Both the position numbers and the translations under genes were made by a program. 64,000 bases of DNA from Schistocerca nitens (Eukaryota > Arthropoda > Insecta > Orthoptera > Acrididae). Location of the stretch: assembly GCF_023898315.1 (NCBI RefSeq), contig NC_064616.1, positions 290,869,205-290,933,204 on the forward strand, read 5' to 3'. The notes beneath the pieces were generated by a model. It did not search any database and was not told the DNA's origin. It saw only the letters and a list, made by a program, of their open reading frames with translations. This document shows, one piece after another, positions 47,600-61,109 of the stretch. Within the stretch, counting starts at the first letter, position 1. Each line of letters starts with the position of its first letter.

Positions 47600-49880
47600 G
47601 ACCTATGGGGAATTATGTCATTACCTGTGAAGAGAAATCAATGTGCACATCATACGAGAATGTTCTTACTACATGTCCGATCCTACAAGAAGCTCTAATC
47701 CATCACACACTTATTAAAATTATATGTTACTCTCATGACAGAAAAGCGCAAAATAATATGCAAACAGAGAACTTTCCACTGTATGGACACAATAGGAATG
47801 GCCCTCAAATTACCAATACCTTTAAAAAGACCATCTACCCAAAGAGGTATCTTCTTCAAAGACTAATTTTAATAGTAAACATATTTATTGCTCAATCACT
47901 TCATTTTTGCAGATGATGCTGTCATTTACCATCTAGTAAACTCATCACAAGATCTAAACAAATACCAAATTGATTTATAAAAGATCTAAATTGCACATAT
48001 GAACACCTAAAATATTACTGCACTCAGTAACAGTAGGCTCATCAAATCAAATGATAATATAAAACTAGTCCATTAGCAACAAACTACAAAAAAGGAATTT
48101 GAAAAGCTATGGAACATAACTGTCAGATCTACTTTACTCCAGATATGCTGCATTCTAATCGATTGGGTCTGTTGTCCACCTCTGCCAAAAGGAGTGCACC
48201 CAACCCTTGAGAGGCACTTTCATCAGCTGCTACATTGAGAACTATAGGCTCCAGTCTTGTAACCTGAGAGTGGCTGCTCGAGCAGTGTGCTGAAAACAAT
48301 CACCCCCATTTTTGCACCTTGTGATGCTTACGGGCTGAAGATGGCATGTAAGACAGCATATATCACTCAGCCTGCTGGTCCATTTGGATGAAGATTAGCT
48401 TTTATGCACAATAGGACATCACTTTTACCATATGAGTGCATCTTGATCGAGGCTATACAAGTTGGAATTACAAGTTTTTAATCCCAGTCTCTTTTCCAAG
48501 AATGTAATCTTACTGCACAGCAGCTCAGTATTGAGCATTATGACTCCTCCAACTGAGCAATCATCATCTAAGATCTCTTATGAAAACATAAATAAGCACA
48601 GGAAACATTGCAGAATTGATAGCATAATATACGATGTTGGTTGTTTACCATAATTTATTGAACCAAGAATTAACTTCACAGAAACCAGTGCATTGACTCC
48701 TGACTGTTGGAAATACTATCTTTGCCACTGACAAAATACCTACACAAAAAATCAACAACGACCAAACCTCCTACCCCACATAGACAGTAGTGCATAAATG
48801 TACCACAAGTTAGATGTCTGGCAATAAATCTGAGTAAGAGACAAAGTATTAACTCAATAGCTATAACAAGATGAAAGCTTTATGCAATACACATCACATC
48901 TTTTCATAACATATATGATACCAACAAATAATCTATTTCCAGCACTATGAAACTACGTCACACCAATGACTTTCACAACTAAATTTTATTCTAACATATC
49001 AACACTTACAACCCACTGAAAATTTTGTGCTGTGAGTTTTTCATGCTTAACTACCAACAGTGAATCTCAAAACATGGACATAAGGCAAGAGAGACTTTGC
49101 AAACAATGTGATCGTATTTGGGTTAATCGAAAAGTAATCAAATGGTAGTCAGGAACTTTAATTAGAGGTGAAACTTCAAAGATCCACACCAAGAAAATAG
49201 GAACACTAAGAATTGTGGGGATACTGTTGGAAACTATTTCAACCTCCAGCTGAAATGAAAGTGAATTTCTTTCCCTATAGAAGTAATGTATACATATAGA
49301 CCCTTACAACGATCTTGCCCTTTCTAACATTACACACTGAAAGATAAATGATCTTTTGAAATATCTTCATTAACAACAATAAGGAACTCATCATACATCT
49401 AGATCTTAACATGTCACACTTTTTGTTATAGCGATTGCAATAATGAAGTTAAACTGCTTCTTTCAGATAATGTTGTATTTCACACTTCCTCGAGGTGTTC
49501 TTCAGCTGATTTTACAATTGTTCATATACAGCTACTAAATATTCTGTGCCATATTGTAAAGCAAAAACACCACACAAAATTTACTTAATCTGTTTGGATC
49601 CGATATCTTCAACCACTGGCCATACAGCTCCCAACATGGTGCATCTGACTGTCATCTCTTCCATTTCATGAACTGGTTTTGGCAGCAATCCATTTCCACA
49701 ATGAAGTTGAGGTGCCGGCTGAAGACACTTAGTGGCATTTGGTGTTAGCAGATCACTCCTATGTCATGAGTCAGACAACAAATTGTGCAGAGTTATGAAA
49801 AAAGCCTCAGCAACGTAGGTGACAATGTTAGGAAATAGACAGTGAAACTATGTAAATTTTCCAATAAACATTTCTAAATA
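47600..49880. repeat. Array copy 8, left part
   Basis: L1 near 47609 and M near 48706 (CTGACTGTTGGAAATACT). Compared with copy 10 it is shortened around 48060-48130. It ends at TTTCTAAATA, the mariner target. Confidence 0.75.
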
Positions 49881-50043
49881 CAAGGCGTGTTTTTTTTACA
49901 TAAGTACCATTTTGAAATTAAAAAAGACATTCTGAGATATATCAATAATTTTATTTTTACATGAAAGCCTGTACTTTAATCTATGCACTGACACCATTAC
50001 AGCTGGATTCTTCCTTGTTTACATTGTGTACTAAGTGTTTAAG

Positions 50044-50865
50044 ATGTCTCCAATAATCGTGAGTCCCACTGACTGTGAAGTACAGGCTGTTATAATATTT
50101 CTTCGCACAAAAGTCCTAAAAGCAATTGATATTCATCGTGAGATCTGTGCAGTTGATGGAATGGTAAGAAAGTGGGTGACAGCATTTAAAGATGGCCGCA
50201 AAAATGTGCATGATGAATAACGGAGTGGTTGTCCTTCCGTTGTTAATGACAGTTTGGTGCAGGAAGTGGGCAATAAGGTGAGAGAAAACAGACGCTTTAC
50301 AATTTTCTCCTTGCAGGATGAGCTTCCTAATGTTCTCGTAGTGTTTTGTATAGCATTGTGACCGAGCACTTGAATTACCGAAAATTGTGCGCACGTTGGG
50401 TACTGAAAACGTTTAGACAGTGCACTGACTTTCCTTGAGCGGTACCACAACAACAGTGACAATTTTGTAAGCCAAATTGTTATGGGTGATGACACATCGG
50501 TGGCCTACCTCACACCAGAATCAGAGCAACAGTCCATGGAAGTTGAGCAAGGGCATCATTCTGTTGCAAGACAATGTCCTTCCGCAAGTCGCAAATCAGA
50601 CCAAAGATCTCATCACATCTTTTCGAAGGGAAACTCTAGATCATTCTCCATACAGTGCCGATCTTGCGCCCAGTGACTACCATCTGTTCCTGCACTTGTA
50701 GAAACACCTGGGCGGTCAGTGTCCTCAAGAAATGACGAAGTCAAAACAGTGGTGATGCAGTGGTTAACAAGTTAGGTGGCAGACTTCTACGAGGAGGGTA
50801 TTCAGAACCTGAAACAACGTTATGACACGTGCCTCAATATTGATGGAAATTATGTAGAAAAGTAG
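50044..50865 (+). pseudogene. mariner (DD34D) transposase, degenerate
   Basis: The first 58 codons are open (MSPIIVSPTDCEVQAVIIFL ... DGMVRKWVTAFKDGRKNVHD E, then a stop). The following pieces give RSGCPSVVNDSLVQEVGNKV, ENRRFTIFSLQDEL and ALTFLERYHNNSDNFVSQIV. The first catalytic Asp lies in MGDDTSVAYLTPESEQQSME. Right after this a stretch of about 80 residues usual for the family is missing, and the gene resumes at LSKGIILLQDNVLPQV (second Asp), then HSPYSADLAPSDYHLFLHL (third Asp, DD34D spacing). The C-terminal piece ends at 50865. Stops, frameshifts and the deletion make it inactive. Confidence 0.88.
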
Positions 50866-50916
50866 ATTAAGGTACAAGCTTTCAAGTAAAAATAAATTAT
50901 TGAGATATCTTATCAC

Positions 50917-50917
<1 letters not shown>

Positions 50918-50961
<44 letters not shown>
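50918..50961. repeat. Run of 44 T
   Basis: A long homopolymer just inside the right end of the mariner element, between the gene and the inverted repeat; related elements have a short T run here, so it looks like an expansion. Confidence 0.85.
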
Positions 50962-50967
<6 letters not shown>

Positions 50968-50998
50968 CAAAACATTACTTACTTACAAACACACCTCT

Positions 50999-51594
50999 TA
51001 TATTTTTCTCTCTTTATCAGTCATGTAAAAAAGCTTTCTTGATACAAGTTCCATTTTCACTATCAGCTAAAATGAATGTGCATTACATTCCCTGTGAATG
51101 TAATCATAAAGATAAACACCCAAAATCTTCCATCATTCTGTGGCAGTAGGTACATTAACCTAATGACTAAATAAAATTAGTCTATTTACGACATACCATG
51201 TGACACTTCTACTTGCAAAATTTTTTTATAGCTATGTAGGGTTCTCAACAAGATAACACTGCAAATGGAGCTATTCTTGGATACGCACTGCAATTCTAAC
51301 TACAAATGACATCTCATTTCAGCTACACAAAGAAATTTTAAAACCTATGCAAAATTTCCATCTCTTCACATCTACATTTCAAGGCATCAGTTGTAACTGA
51401 CCAGAAAACTACAGATATATTTCTGGAAAGTGCAGTATTCTTCATCACGAAAACTGCAGTGCAGTTCACAAGTAACAGACAATACTAATATCACATGACT
51501 CTCATAACATACCTACCTCAAACAATTGCCTTCTATAGGAACAGGTACTTTTAAAAAAAGGCCCTGGTGTCTACATTATAGTACAAACATGAGG
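50999..51594. repeat. Array copy 8, right part
   Basis: The array resumes at TATTTTTCTCTCTTTATCAG after mariner and runs to L1 near 51595. It includes AAAGCTTTCTTGATACAAGT, the diverged form of the CTTTCTGGTTGCAACTTG block. No coding signal. Confidence 0.8.
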
Positions 51595-53526
51595 ATCTGT
51601 TGGGAATTACATCATAACCTGTAAACAGAAATCAGTGTACAATTACCAAATCATATGAGAAAGTTCTTACTCCATTTCCTATACTACAAGAAGCTCTCAC
51701 ACCCTTAATAAAATATCTATTACTATCATGAAACAAATGAACTATTTACTATGCAAACAGTGAAACGTACACTGTTCGAACATAATAGGAATGACCCCCA
51801 TATTGCCACTTCCATTAAAATGACCATCTACCCAAAAAATGAGCTTTTTAAAGACTACATTATAATAGTAAACATATTTAATGTCCAATCACATCACTTT
51901 TGCAAAAGATGCTGTCATTTATCATTTACTAAACAGATAAGACCTAAACAAATCACAAATCAGTTATGAAAAGATGTAATTTATAGAAGTGAATGCAAAA
52001 AATACTGTTCAGATGTGTGGGAAATCTTATGGGACATAACTGCTAATGTCATCAGTACGTAAGCTTACACACTACTTAACCTAAATTATGATAAGGACAA
52101 ACACACACACCCATGCCTGAGGGAGGACTCGAACCTCTGCCGGGACCAGCCGCACAAGCCATCATTGCAGCACATTAGACCACTTGGCTAATCCCGCGAG
52201 GCGCAAAATTCTGCTGCACTCTGTAAAAGAAAAGCTCATCACAGGAAATGATTCTATAAAACTATCCAGTAGCAGCAATGTGCAACTCAGGGCACATCTA
52301 CACAGCATTCTGTGATACTCTTCTTGATGCACATTTTATTTTCTAGCTATACTGTGATCTCTACAAGATTACAAAGCAAAAGGTTTAATTCGTGGATAGA
52401 CACAACAAATCTTACTGACAAATGAGTCCACATTTCAACTACTGAGAAGTATTTTAATAACTATGGAACGTACCTATCTTTTCAGATCTACATTGCACCA
52501 ACAATGCTGCATTCTCATAGTTGTGGTCAGCTGAGCCCTTTTGGAAAATCAGGTATGCCCAACCCATCAGATGCACTTAGATTAGCTACTGCATTGTGAA
52601 ATGTACACTCCAGTCTTGTAACTTCACAGTGGCTAGGACATCCATTTTAACATACAAGTGCTATTCAATCCAATCTATACAAGTTGGAATGACAAATATT
52701 TGTCTCCCAGTCGCTTTTCTGTGATTGTAAACTTGCAGCACAGCAGCTCAGTCTGTATGACTTTTCACTGCAATAAAACAAAACAGTACTGAACATCATG
52801 ACTCCTCCAACTGAGCAATCATCATCTAAGATCTCTTATAAAAGTTTAAAGAAGTACAGGAAAAATTTCAGAATTCATATCATAATATACAATGTAGATT
52901 GTTTATCGCCCATTATAAAACCAAAAATTAGCTTCACTAAAACAAGTGCACTAAGTCTGGACTGTTGGGAATAATGAGAACATCTGTGAAATCAGGTTCA
53001 AAATGCACTCAGCTGCCCCATTTAATGTCTGCGTTGTGAAATACATACATCCTTATCTTCTGGAGTACAGTGCTCTCAGCGCATTATCAGACTTCTATCA
53101 TTTGCCACTGGCAAAATAACTACACAAAACAACAACAACAACATAACCTCCTACACCACATAAACGGTAGTGCATAACTGTAGAATCCAGATGTCTGGCA
53201 ATAAATCTGAGTAAGAGACAAAGTTTTAACTCAATAGTTATAACAAGATGAAAGCTTTACACAATACAAATCACAACTTTTCATAACATATATGATACCA
53301 ACAAATAATATATTTCCAACACTATGAAACTACCTCATTCCAATGAATTTCACAACTAAATTATATTCTAACATATCAACACTTACAACACACTGAAGAT
53401 TTTGTGTTGTTTATTTTTTATGCTTAACTACCAACAGTGAATCTCAAAACATGGACATAAGGCAAGAGGGACTTTGCAAACAATGTGATCGTATTTGGGT
53501 TAATCGAAAATTAATCATGTGGTAGT
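51595..53526. repeat. Array copy 9, left part
   Basis: L1 near 51602 and M near 52961 (CTGGACTGTTGGGAATAATG). It contains a SINE at 52010-52203. It breaks off after TTAATCATGTGGTAG, where a SINE-LINE block starts. The next part of the unit, roughly 0.8 kb by comparison with 49151-51085, is missing. Confidence 0.8.
52010..52203 (-). mobile_element. tRNA-derived SINE, subfamily A
   Basis: A minus-strand SINE matching 26125-26318. The tRNA-like head is at the right (TTAGCCAAGTGGTCTAATGT; B-box GAGGTTCGAGTCCTCCC) and the tail at the left (GTCCCATAAGATTTCCCACA). An imperfect repeat (GCAAAAAATACTG on the left, GCAAAATTCTG on the right) looks like its target duplication. Copy 10 near 56310 has the uninterrupted form. 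Confidence 0.88.
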
Positions 53527-53697
53527 GGCGCTACAGTCTGGTACCGCAAGACCACTAAGGTCGCAGGTTCGAATCCTGCCTGTGGCATGGATGTGTGTGA
53601 CGTCCTTAGGTTGGTTAGGTTTAAGTAGTTCTAAGTTCTAGGGGACTGATGCACTCAGCAGTTAAGTCCCATAGTGCTCAGAGCCATCTGAACGATT
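53527..53697 (+). mobile_element. tRNA-derived SINE, subfamily B, 5'-shortened
   Basis: It starts at GGCGCTACAGTCTGGTACCG, within the tRNA-like head, and keeps the B-box GGTTCGAATCC, the TGTGTGACGTCCTTAGGTTG body and the tail AGTGCTCAGAGCCATCTGAA. Its 3' tail abuts an RTE LINE of opposite orientation at 53698. Confidence 0.88.
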
Positions 53698-55386
53698 TCT
53701 TCACTTGTTTGCTTAGAACTGGGTTTCCATCTGAGCTCTCAATATTCATGCAAGTGGTTGTCTTTTCTCCAAAGGTCTCTTTAATTTTCCTGTAGGCAGT
53801 ATCTATCTTACCCCTAGTGAGATAAGCCTCTACATCCTTACATTTCTCCTCTAGCCATCCCTGCTTACCCATTTTGAACTTCCTGTCGATCTCATTTTTG
53901 CGACGTTTGTATTCATTTTTGCCTGCTTCACTTACAGAATTTTTGTATTTTCTCCTTCCATCAATTAAATTCAGTATCTCTTCTGTTACCCAAGGATTTC
54001 TACCATCCCTCGTCTTTTTACCTACTTGATCCTCTGCTGCCTTCACTATTTCATTCCTCAAAGCTACCCATTCTTCTTCTACTGTATTTCTTTCCCCCAT
54101 TCCTGTCAATTGTCCCCTTATGCTCTTCCTGAAACTCTGTACAACCTCTGGTTCTTTCAGTTTATCCAGGTCCCATCTCCTTAAATTCCCACCTTTTTGC
54201 AGTTTCTTCAGTTTTAATCTACAGTTCATAACCAATAGATTGTGGTCAGAGTCCACATCTGCCCATTGAAACGTCTTAAAATTTAAAATCTGGTTCCTAA
54301 ATCTCTGTCTTACCATTATATAATCTATCTGAAACCTTCTAGTAACTCCAGGGTTCTTCCATGTCTACAACCTTCTTTCATGATTCTTGAACCAAGTGGT
54401 AGCTATTATTATTAAGTTGTGGTCTGTGCAAAATTCTACCAGGCGGCTTCTTCTTTCATTTCTTAGCCCCAATCCATATTCACCTACTATGTTTCCTCTC
54501 TCCCTTTTCCTACTCTCGAATTCCAGTCAACCATGACTATTAAATTTTTGTCTCCCTTCACTACCTGAATAATTTCTTTTATCTCATCATACATTTCATC
54601 AATTTCTTCATAATCTGCAGAGCTAGTTGGCATATAAACTTGTGCTACTGTAGTAGGTGTGGGCTTCATGTCTATCTTGGCCGCAATAATGCGCTCACTA
54701 TGCTGTTTGTAGTAGCTTACCTGAGCTCCTATTTTTTTATTCATTATTAAACCCACTCCTGCATTACCCCTATTTGATTTTGTATTTATAACCCTGTATT
54801 CACCTGACCATAAGTCTTGTTCCTCCTGCCACCGAACTTCACTAATTCTCACTATATCTAACTTTAACCTATCCATTTACCTTTTGGAATTTTCTAACCA
54901 ACCTGCCCGATTAAGGGATCTGACATTCCATGCTGCGATCCATAGAACACCAGTTTTCTTCTCGTGATAACAACGTCCTCTTGAGTAGTCCCCGCCTGAA
55001 GATCTGAATGGGGGACTATTTTACGTCCAGAATATTTTAACCAAGAGGACGCCATCATCATTCAATCATACAGTAAAGCTGCATGCCCTCGGAAAAAATT
55101 ACGGCTGTAGTTTCCCCTTCCTTTCAGCCGTTCGCAGTACCGCAACAGCAAGGCCGTTTTGGTTAGTGTTGCAGTGCCACATCAGTCAATCATCCAGACT
55201 GTTGCCGCTGCAGCTAGTGAAAAGGCTGCTGCCCCTCTTCATGAACCACACGTTCGTCTGGCCTCTCAACAGATACCCCCCGTTGTGGTTGCACCTACAG
55301 TATGGCTATCTGTATTGTTTAGGCACGCAAGCCTCCCCACCAACGGCAAGGTCCATGGTTCATGGGAGGGGAGGGGGGGGGGGGGG
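53698..55386 (-). mobile_element. RTE-type LINE, 5' half with complete 5' end
   Basis: This minus-strand copy keeps the part missing from the other two. A 5' untranslated stretch (about 54890-55386) begins with a C run on the minus strand (14 G on the plus strand at 55373-55386). The endonuclease domain (54487-54876) reads MDRLKLDIVRISEVRWQEEQ, GNAGVGLIMNKKIG and VAQVYMPTSSADYEEID, with the catalytic-type DWNSRVG where GDxN is usual (VDWNSRVG). The endonuclease end and linker follow (53698-54316: VMNCRLKLKKLQKGGNLRRW, then TAYRKIKETFGEKTT). It is cut before the RT core by the SINE junction. A frame change separates the two coding pieces, so it is inactive. Confidence 0.88.
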
Positions 55387-55894
55387 TTACATTCCCTGTG
55401 AATGAAATTATACATACAAACACCTATAATAATATTCCCATACTCTGTAACAGTAGGATATAAAATCAATGATGAATAAAACTAGTCCATTTACAACAGA
55501 ACATGTGACACTTCTACTTGCAAAAGTACTTTTATAGCTACGCAGTGTTCTCCACAAGATTACACAGCAAATGGAGTTATTCTTAGATATGCACTACACA
55601 TCTAACTAACAAATGACATCTCATTTCAGCTACACAAAGAAATTTTAAAACCTATGCAAAATTTCCATCTCTTCGCATCTACATTTCAAGGTATCAATTG
55701 TAACTGACCAGAAACATACAGATATATTTCTTGTAAGTGCAGTATTTTTCATCTCAAAAACTCCAATGCACTTCACAACTAACGAAAACTACTAATATCA
55801 CATGACTCTCATGACATACCTACCTCAAACAGTTGCCTTCTATAGGAACAGGTACTTTTGACAAATGACCTGGTGTGTACCTTATACTACAGAT
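55387..55894. repeat. Array copy 9, right part
   Basis: The array resumes with TTACATTCCCTGTGAATGAA directly after the G run and continues to L1 of copy 10. No coding signal. Confidence 0.8.
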
Positions 55895-58864
55895 ATGATG
55901 ATCTATTGGTAATGACGTCATTAGCTGTAAACAGAAATCAATTTACAATTACCAAAACATGTGAGAAAGTTCTTACTGCATGTCCTATCCTACAAGAAGC
56001 TCTCTTCACTCACACACTAAATAAATTATCTTGTACTGTCATGACAGGAAAACACAAGTTACTATAGAAACAGAGAACCTTACACAGCATGGACACTATA
56101 GGAATGGAACTAAAATTGCCACTTACATTAAAATGACCATCTACTGAAAGAAATCATCTTCTTGAATGACTACATTTTAATAGAGAACATATTTAATTCT
56201 CAATCACATCATTTTTGCAGAAGATGCAGTCATTTATTATCTAGTAAACTCATCAGATGATCTAAACAAATCCCAAAACAATGTAGAAAAGATGTAATTT
56301 ACACATATGAATGCCTAAAATACTGCTGCACTCCATGACAGTAGGCTCATCACAGCAAATGATTGTATAAAATTAGTTCATTAGCAACAATGTGAAACTC
56401 TGGATTCATGTACAGCATACTGTGGGATACTTCTTGTTGTTCTTTTATAGTTAGTCAGTGTTGTATATAAGAGTACAAAGCACAAGGATTAATTCCTGGA
56501 AATCTGTGAGAAATCTTACTCACATATGACACCACATTTCAACTACAGAAAATAATTTTAAAAGCTATAGAACACACCTATCTTTTCAGCTCTACATTGC
56601 TCCAACAATGCCTCATTCTGATCTTTGGGGACTCTTGAGCACTTTTGGCAAATGGGGTGCACCTGGCCCTTGAATGTCATATTGGTCATCTACTACACTG
56701 AGAACCATAGGCGCCAGTCTCATAACCTGAGAGAGGTTGTGAGAGCTGTGAGCTGAACACATGCTCCCACATTTTCACACTTTGTGATGCTTATGAGCTG
56801 AAGGTGACAAATAAGTCAGTAGGTACCACTCGGTCCCCAAGACTCAATTGAATGTTGTTTAGCCTTTATACACAAGAGGACATCACTTTTATCATACAAC
56901 TGTGCTTCAATCCAAGCTATACATGTTAGATTGACAATTTTTTCTCTCCATGTCACTTTTTGTGTTTGTCTCCTTATTGCACAGCATCTCAGTGTATATG
57001 ACTTTTCACTGCAAAAAGACAAATCAGTAATGAGCAACATGACTCCTCCAACTGAGCAATCATCATTTAAGATCTCTTATGAAAAGATAAGGAAGCACAA
57101 GTGACATTTTGGAATTGATAGCATAATATACACTGTGGACGGTTTACCACATTTTAATAAACCAAAAATTAACATCACAAAATTCAGGGCATTGAGGCTG
57201 GACTGTTGGGAATATTGAGAACGTCTTCAAAATAACTGCACTAAAAAACAAGAATGAAAAGGCCTCCTACTCCACATACGCAGAAGTGCATAACCTAGCA
57301 CAAACTATATGTCTGCGAAAACAACTGAGTAAGTGACAAAGTATTAACTTAGTAGCTATAACAAGGTGAAAGCTTTACTCAATACAAATCGCAACTTTTG
57401 ATAACATTTATGATACCCACAAATAATTTATTTCTAGCAGCTTAAAACAAGTTCACATCAATGAATTTCACAAAAAAAAATTTATTCAAACATATCCGCA
57501 GGTACAGCCCCCTGAAAATTTTTTGATGTTAGTCTCCATGCGCAAGTACCAACAGCAGAACTTAGTTCATAAACATAAGGTTACAGATACTTTCCAAACC
57601 ATTTGACGGTATTTGTGTTAACTGGAAGTTTATCATGTGGCAGTCATGAAGTTTTACTAGAGGTAATACTTCACAGAACAATACCTACACAATAAAAACA
57701 CCAACATTCTGTGTGGACACTGTAAGAAACTATTTCAACTTTCAGATGAAATGAAAGTGCATTTCATTACCTATGGAAGTAATGTATAGATATGAACTCA
57801 TAAAATGATCTTGCCCTTAGTAAAATTAGGCGTTAAAATTTAATTGAGCCTATGAAACTTCTTCATTAGCAAAGATAATCCGAGCGGCATACATCTAGAT
57901 CATTACATGCCACACTTAATGTTACAATGATTGAAATGATGCACTTAACCTGCTTCTTTCAGATAATATCGTTTCACAGACTTCTTTGAGATACCGTTTC
58001 AATATTTTGTCATATTTTCACATGCAGCTACTAAATATTCTGTGTCACTATTTTGTCATATTTTCATATACAGCTACTAAATATTCTGTGTCAGATTATA
58101 CTAATGTCACATAAGCACACAACTAATCATGCAGTGTTAAGAAAAATGCCTCAACAATGTTGGTGACATTGTTGAGAAGTACCCAGTGAATGTATGTAAA
58201 TTTTCCAATAAATATTTCTAAATATGTTTTTGTTTCTTTATCTGTCATTCAAAGATGCTTTCTGGATTCAACTTGTATTTACACCATCAGCTAAAATGAA
58301 TGTGAATTACATTTCCTGTGAATGTAGTTCACACAAATGGACACCTAAAATATTCCTGCACTCAATAACAGTAACTTCATAAAATCAAATATAAAACTAG
58401 TCCATTAGCAACAATGTGCTTCCCAGAATACAGCTACAACATATCATGTGGCACTTCTTGTTGCAAAATGTTCTTCTATAGCTTCTCACTGTTCTCTATA
58501 AGATTACAAAGCAAAAGAATTGATTCTTGGATATGCACAACACATATTCCTAACAAATGAGACCCCATTTCAACTACACAAAGGAATTTTAAAAGATATG
58601 GGAAATTCCTATCATTTCAGATCTGCATTGTTCCAACAATGCTACATGCCCAAGAGCAGTAAACAAGGTGACAATTTTAACTGTCCAAAAACCTACAGAT
58701 ACAACTCGAGTACTCTTCATCTCAGAAACTCCAACACACTTCACAAGTTACATAAACTACTAATATCACATGACTCGCATAAAATACCTACCTCAGACCA
58801 TTGCCTGCTATGGAAAAAGCTACTTTTGACAAAGGCCCTGGTGTGTATGTAGTACTACAACTAT
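55895..58864. repeat. Array copy 10
   Basis: A 2.97-kb uninterrupted copy: L1 near 55908, M near 57196, the TGCTTTCTGGATTCAACTTG block near 58256. It is free of transposons and so is the best reference for the right-hand unit. It contains a 46-bp tandem duplication at 58003-58094. Reading frames are short and not shared between copies. Confidence 0.85.
58003..58094. repeat. 46-bp tandem duplication
   Basis: TATTTTGTCATATTTTCA followed by a CAGCTACTAAATATTCTGTG block occurs twice in direct order (starts 58003 and 58049). Other copies have one. Confidence 0.85.
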
Positions 58865-61109
58865 GAGGTTCTATTGGAAATTACATCAGTACATGAAACA
58901 GAAACCAATGTGCAATTAGCTAAACATTTGAGAAAGTTCTTACTGTATGTCCTCTCCAACAAGAAGTGTCTTCACTCGCACACTTATTAAAATTATCTAT
59001 TACGCTCGTCACAGAAAAGCACCAATTAGTATGCAAACAGAGAACATTACACTGCACGGGCACTGTACTAATGGATCTCAAAATGCCAGTGCCATTAAAA
59101 TGACCATCTACCCAAAAATATCATATTCTTCAAAGACTAAACATTAACAGTAATCACATTTAATATTCAATCACTTCATTTTTGGAGACAATGCTGTCAT
59201 TAATTGCCTACTAAACTGATCAGAAGATCTAAACTAATCCCAAAGCAATTAAGAAAAGATGTAATTTATACATGTGGATTCCAAAAATACTGCTGCACTC
59301 CATAACAGAAGGCTTATCACAGGAAATGATTGTATAAAACTATCCATTAGCAACAATGTGCAACTCAGGATTCATCTACAGCATACTGTGGGACACTTCT
59401 TGTTGCAAATGTTCTCTTATAGCTACTCAGTGTTCTCTATAAGATTACAGAGCAAAAGGAAGCATTTCTTTATAGGAACAACAATTCTTGCAGATAAATG
59501 AGTCCTCATTTCAACTACAGAAAAGAATTTTAAAAGCTATGGAACCTACTTATCTTTTCAGATCTACATTGCTCCAAAAATGCTGTATTCCGATCACTGT
59601 GGTTTTGAGCCCTTTTGGCAAAGGAGGCATGCCCAGCCCTTGAGATGCACATTGATCAGCTACTGCATTGAGAACTATAGGCTCCAGTCTTGTAACCTGA
59701 GAATGGCTGGGAGAGCAGTGTGCTGAACACATGCACCCACATTTTTGGACTGAGTGATGCTTATGGACTGAAGATACCACTCGGCCCTCAAGGCCTATTT
59801 GAATAGAGTTTAGGTTTTATACACAACAGGACATAACTTTTAACATACATGTGCTCCTCAATCCAAGCTACACAAGTTGGAATGCCAATTTGTTGTCTAC
59901 CAGTCACTTTTCTTTGATTATTAACTTATTGCATGGCAGCTCTGTGTATATGTCTCTTCACTGCAACAAGACAAATCAGTATTGAGCACCATGACTCCTT
60001 CAACTGAGCAATCATCATATAAGATCTCTTATGAAATCATAAAGAAGCACTGGAAACAGTTTGGAATTGATAACATAATACAGAATGTAGATTGTTCGCC
60101 ACACATTAATAAACCAAAAATCAACTTCACAAAAACGAGTGCATTGAGACTGGACTGTTGGGAATTTTGAGAACATCTTTAAAATCTATTTCAAAATGTA
60201 CTTGCACATCTTTAAAATCTGGTTCAAAATCTACTCAGCTTCCCCATTTAATGTCTGCACTGTGAGATACGTACTTCCTTATATTGTGGAGTACTTTGCT
60301 GTCAGGGCATTCCCACAGTTGTATCATTTGCCAACTGACAAAATAACTACACTAAAAACAAGAGCGAAGAAACCTCCTACTCCACATACACAGAAGTGCA
60401 TAACTATAGCATATGCTAGATGTCTGACAATGAATCTGAGAAAGAGACTACTTATTGACTCAATACCTATAACAAGATGTAAGTTTTGATAACATTATGA
60501 CACCAACAAATAATCTATGTCCAGCAGCTTGAAACTAACTCACGCCACTGACTTTCACATCCAAATTTTATTCTAAAAAGTTAACAGTTAAAACCCCACA
60601 ATAATGTTGCACTATGAGTTTCTTATTTGCAACTGCCAACAACAAAACTGAAATCATGGGCGAAAGGTAAGAGGCACTTTGCAGACAATTTGGTGGTATT
60701 TGTGTTAATTAAAAGCATATCATGTGGTAGTCAGCAAGTTTAACCAGAGGCAAAACCTTGCAGATCCATATCCAAAGAATAAAAACACTATGATTCTGTG
60801 TAGATGCTATAAGAAAATATTTGAACTTTCAGCTGAAATGAAAGTGAATTCATTCCCTATGGAAGTAATGTAGACATATGGACTCCTAAAATGATCTTGC
60901 AGTTAACCTGCTTCTTTCGTATGATGTCATTTTCCATATTTGGGAAACACTTCTTAGAGGTATTGTTCAGCTGTTTTGTCAAATGTTCATATAGAGCTGC
61001 TAAATATTCTGTATCATAATATACGGCAAAAACATATAATCTTTGGGCATGACTCAGGTTACATACTTCAAACAATTAACCCTGACATGCACATTGTTCT
61101 ACAACTTGT
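58865..61109. repeat. Array copy 11
   Basis: L1 near 58873 and M near 60150. It has a short internal tandem duplication at about 60171-60232 (CATCTTTAAAATCT twice). It is shorter than copy 10 because homology jumps near 60898-61065 to the next L1. No coding signal. Confidence 0.8.

Larger units (their letters stand above)
49881..50998 (+). mobile_element. mariner DNA transposon, internally deleted
   Basis: The inverted ends are CAAGGCGTGTTTTTTTTACA on the left and the complement of AAGAGGTGTGTTTGTAAGTA on the right; both continue into a TTTTGAAATT block. TA flanks both sides (49879-49880, 50999-51000). Other array copies read TTTCTAAATATGTTTTTGTT (58211) without an insert, giving the empty site. 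It is 1118 bp long, against about 1.3 kb usual for mariner, because part of the gene is missing. Confidence 0.92.

Noticed and set aside
50764-50970. A minus-strand frame with a long lysine run
   Set aside because: It is a translation of the T homopolymer at the mariner end.
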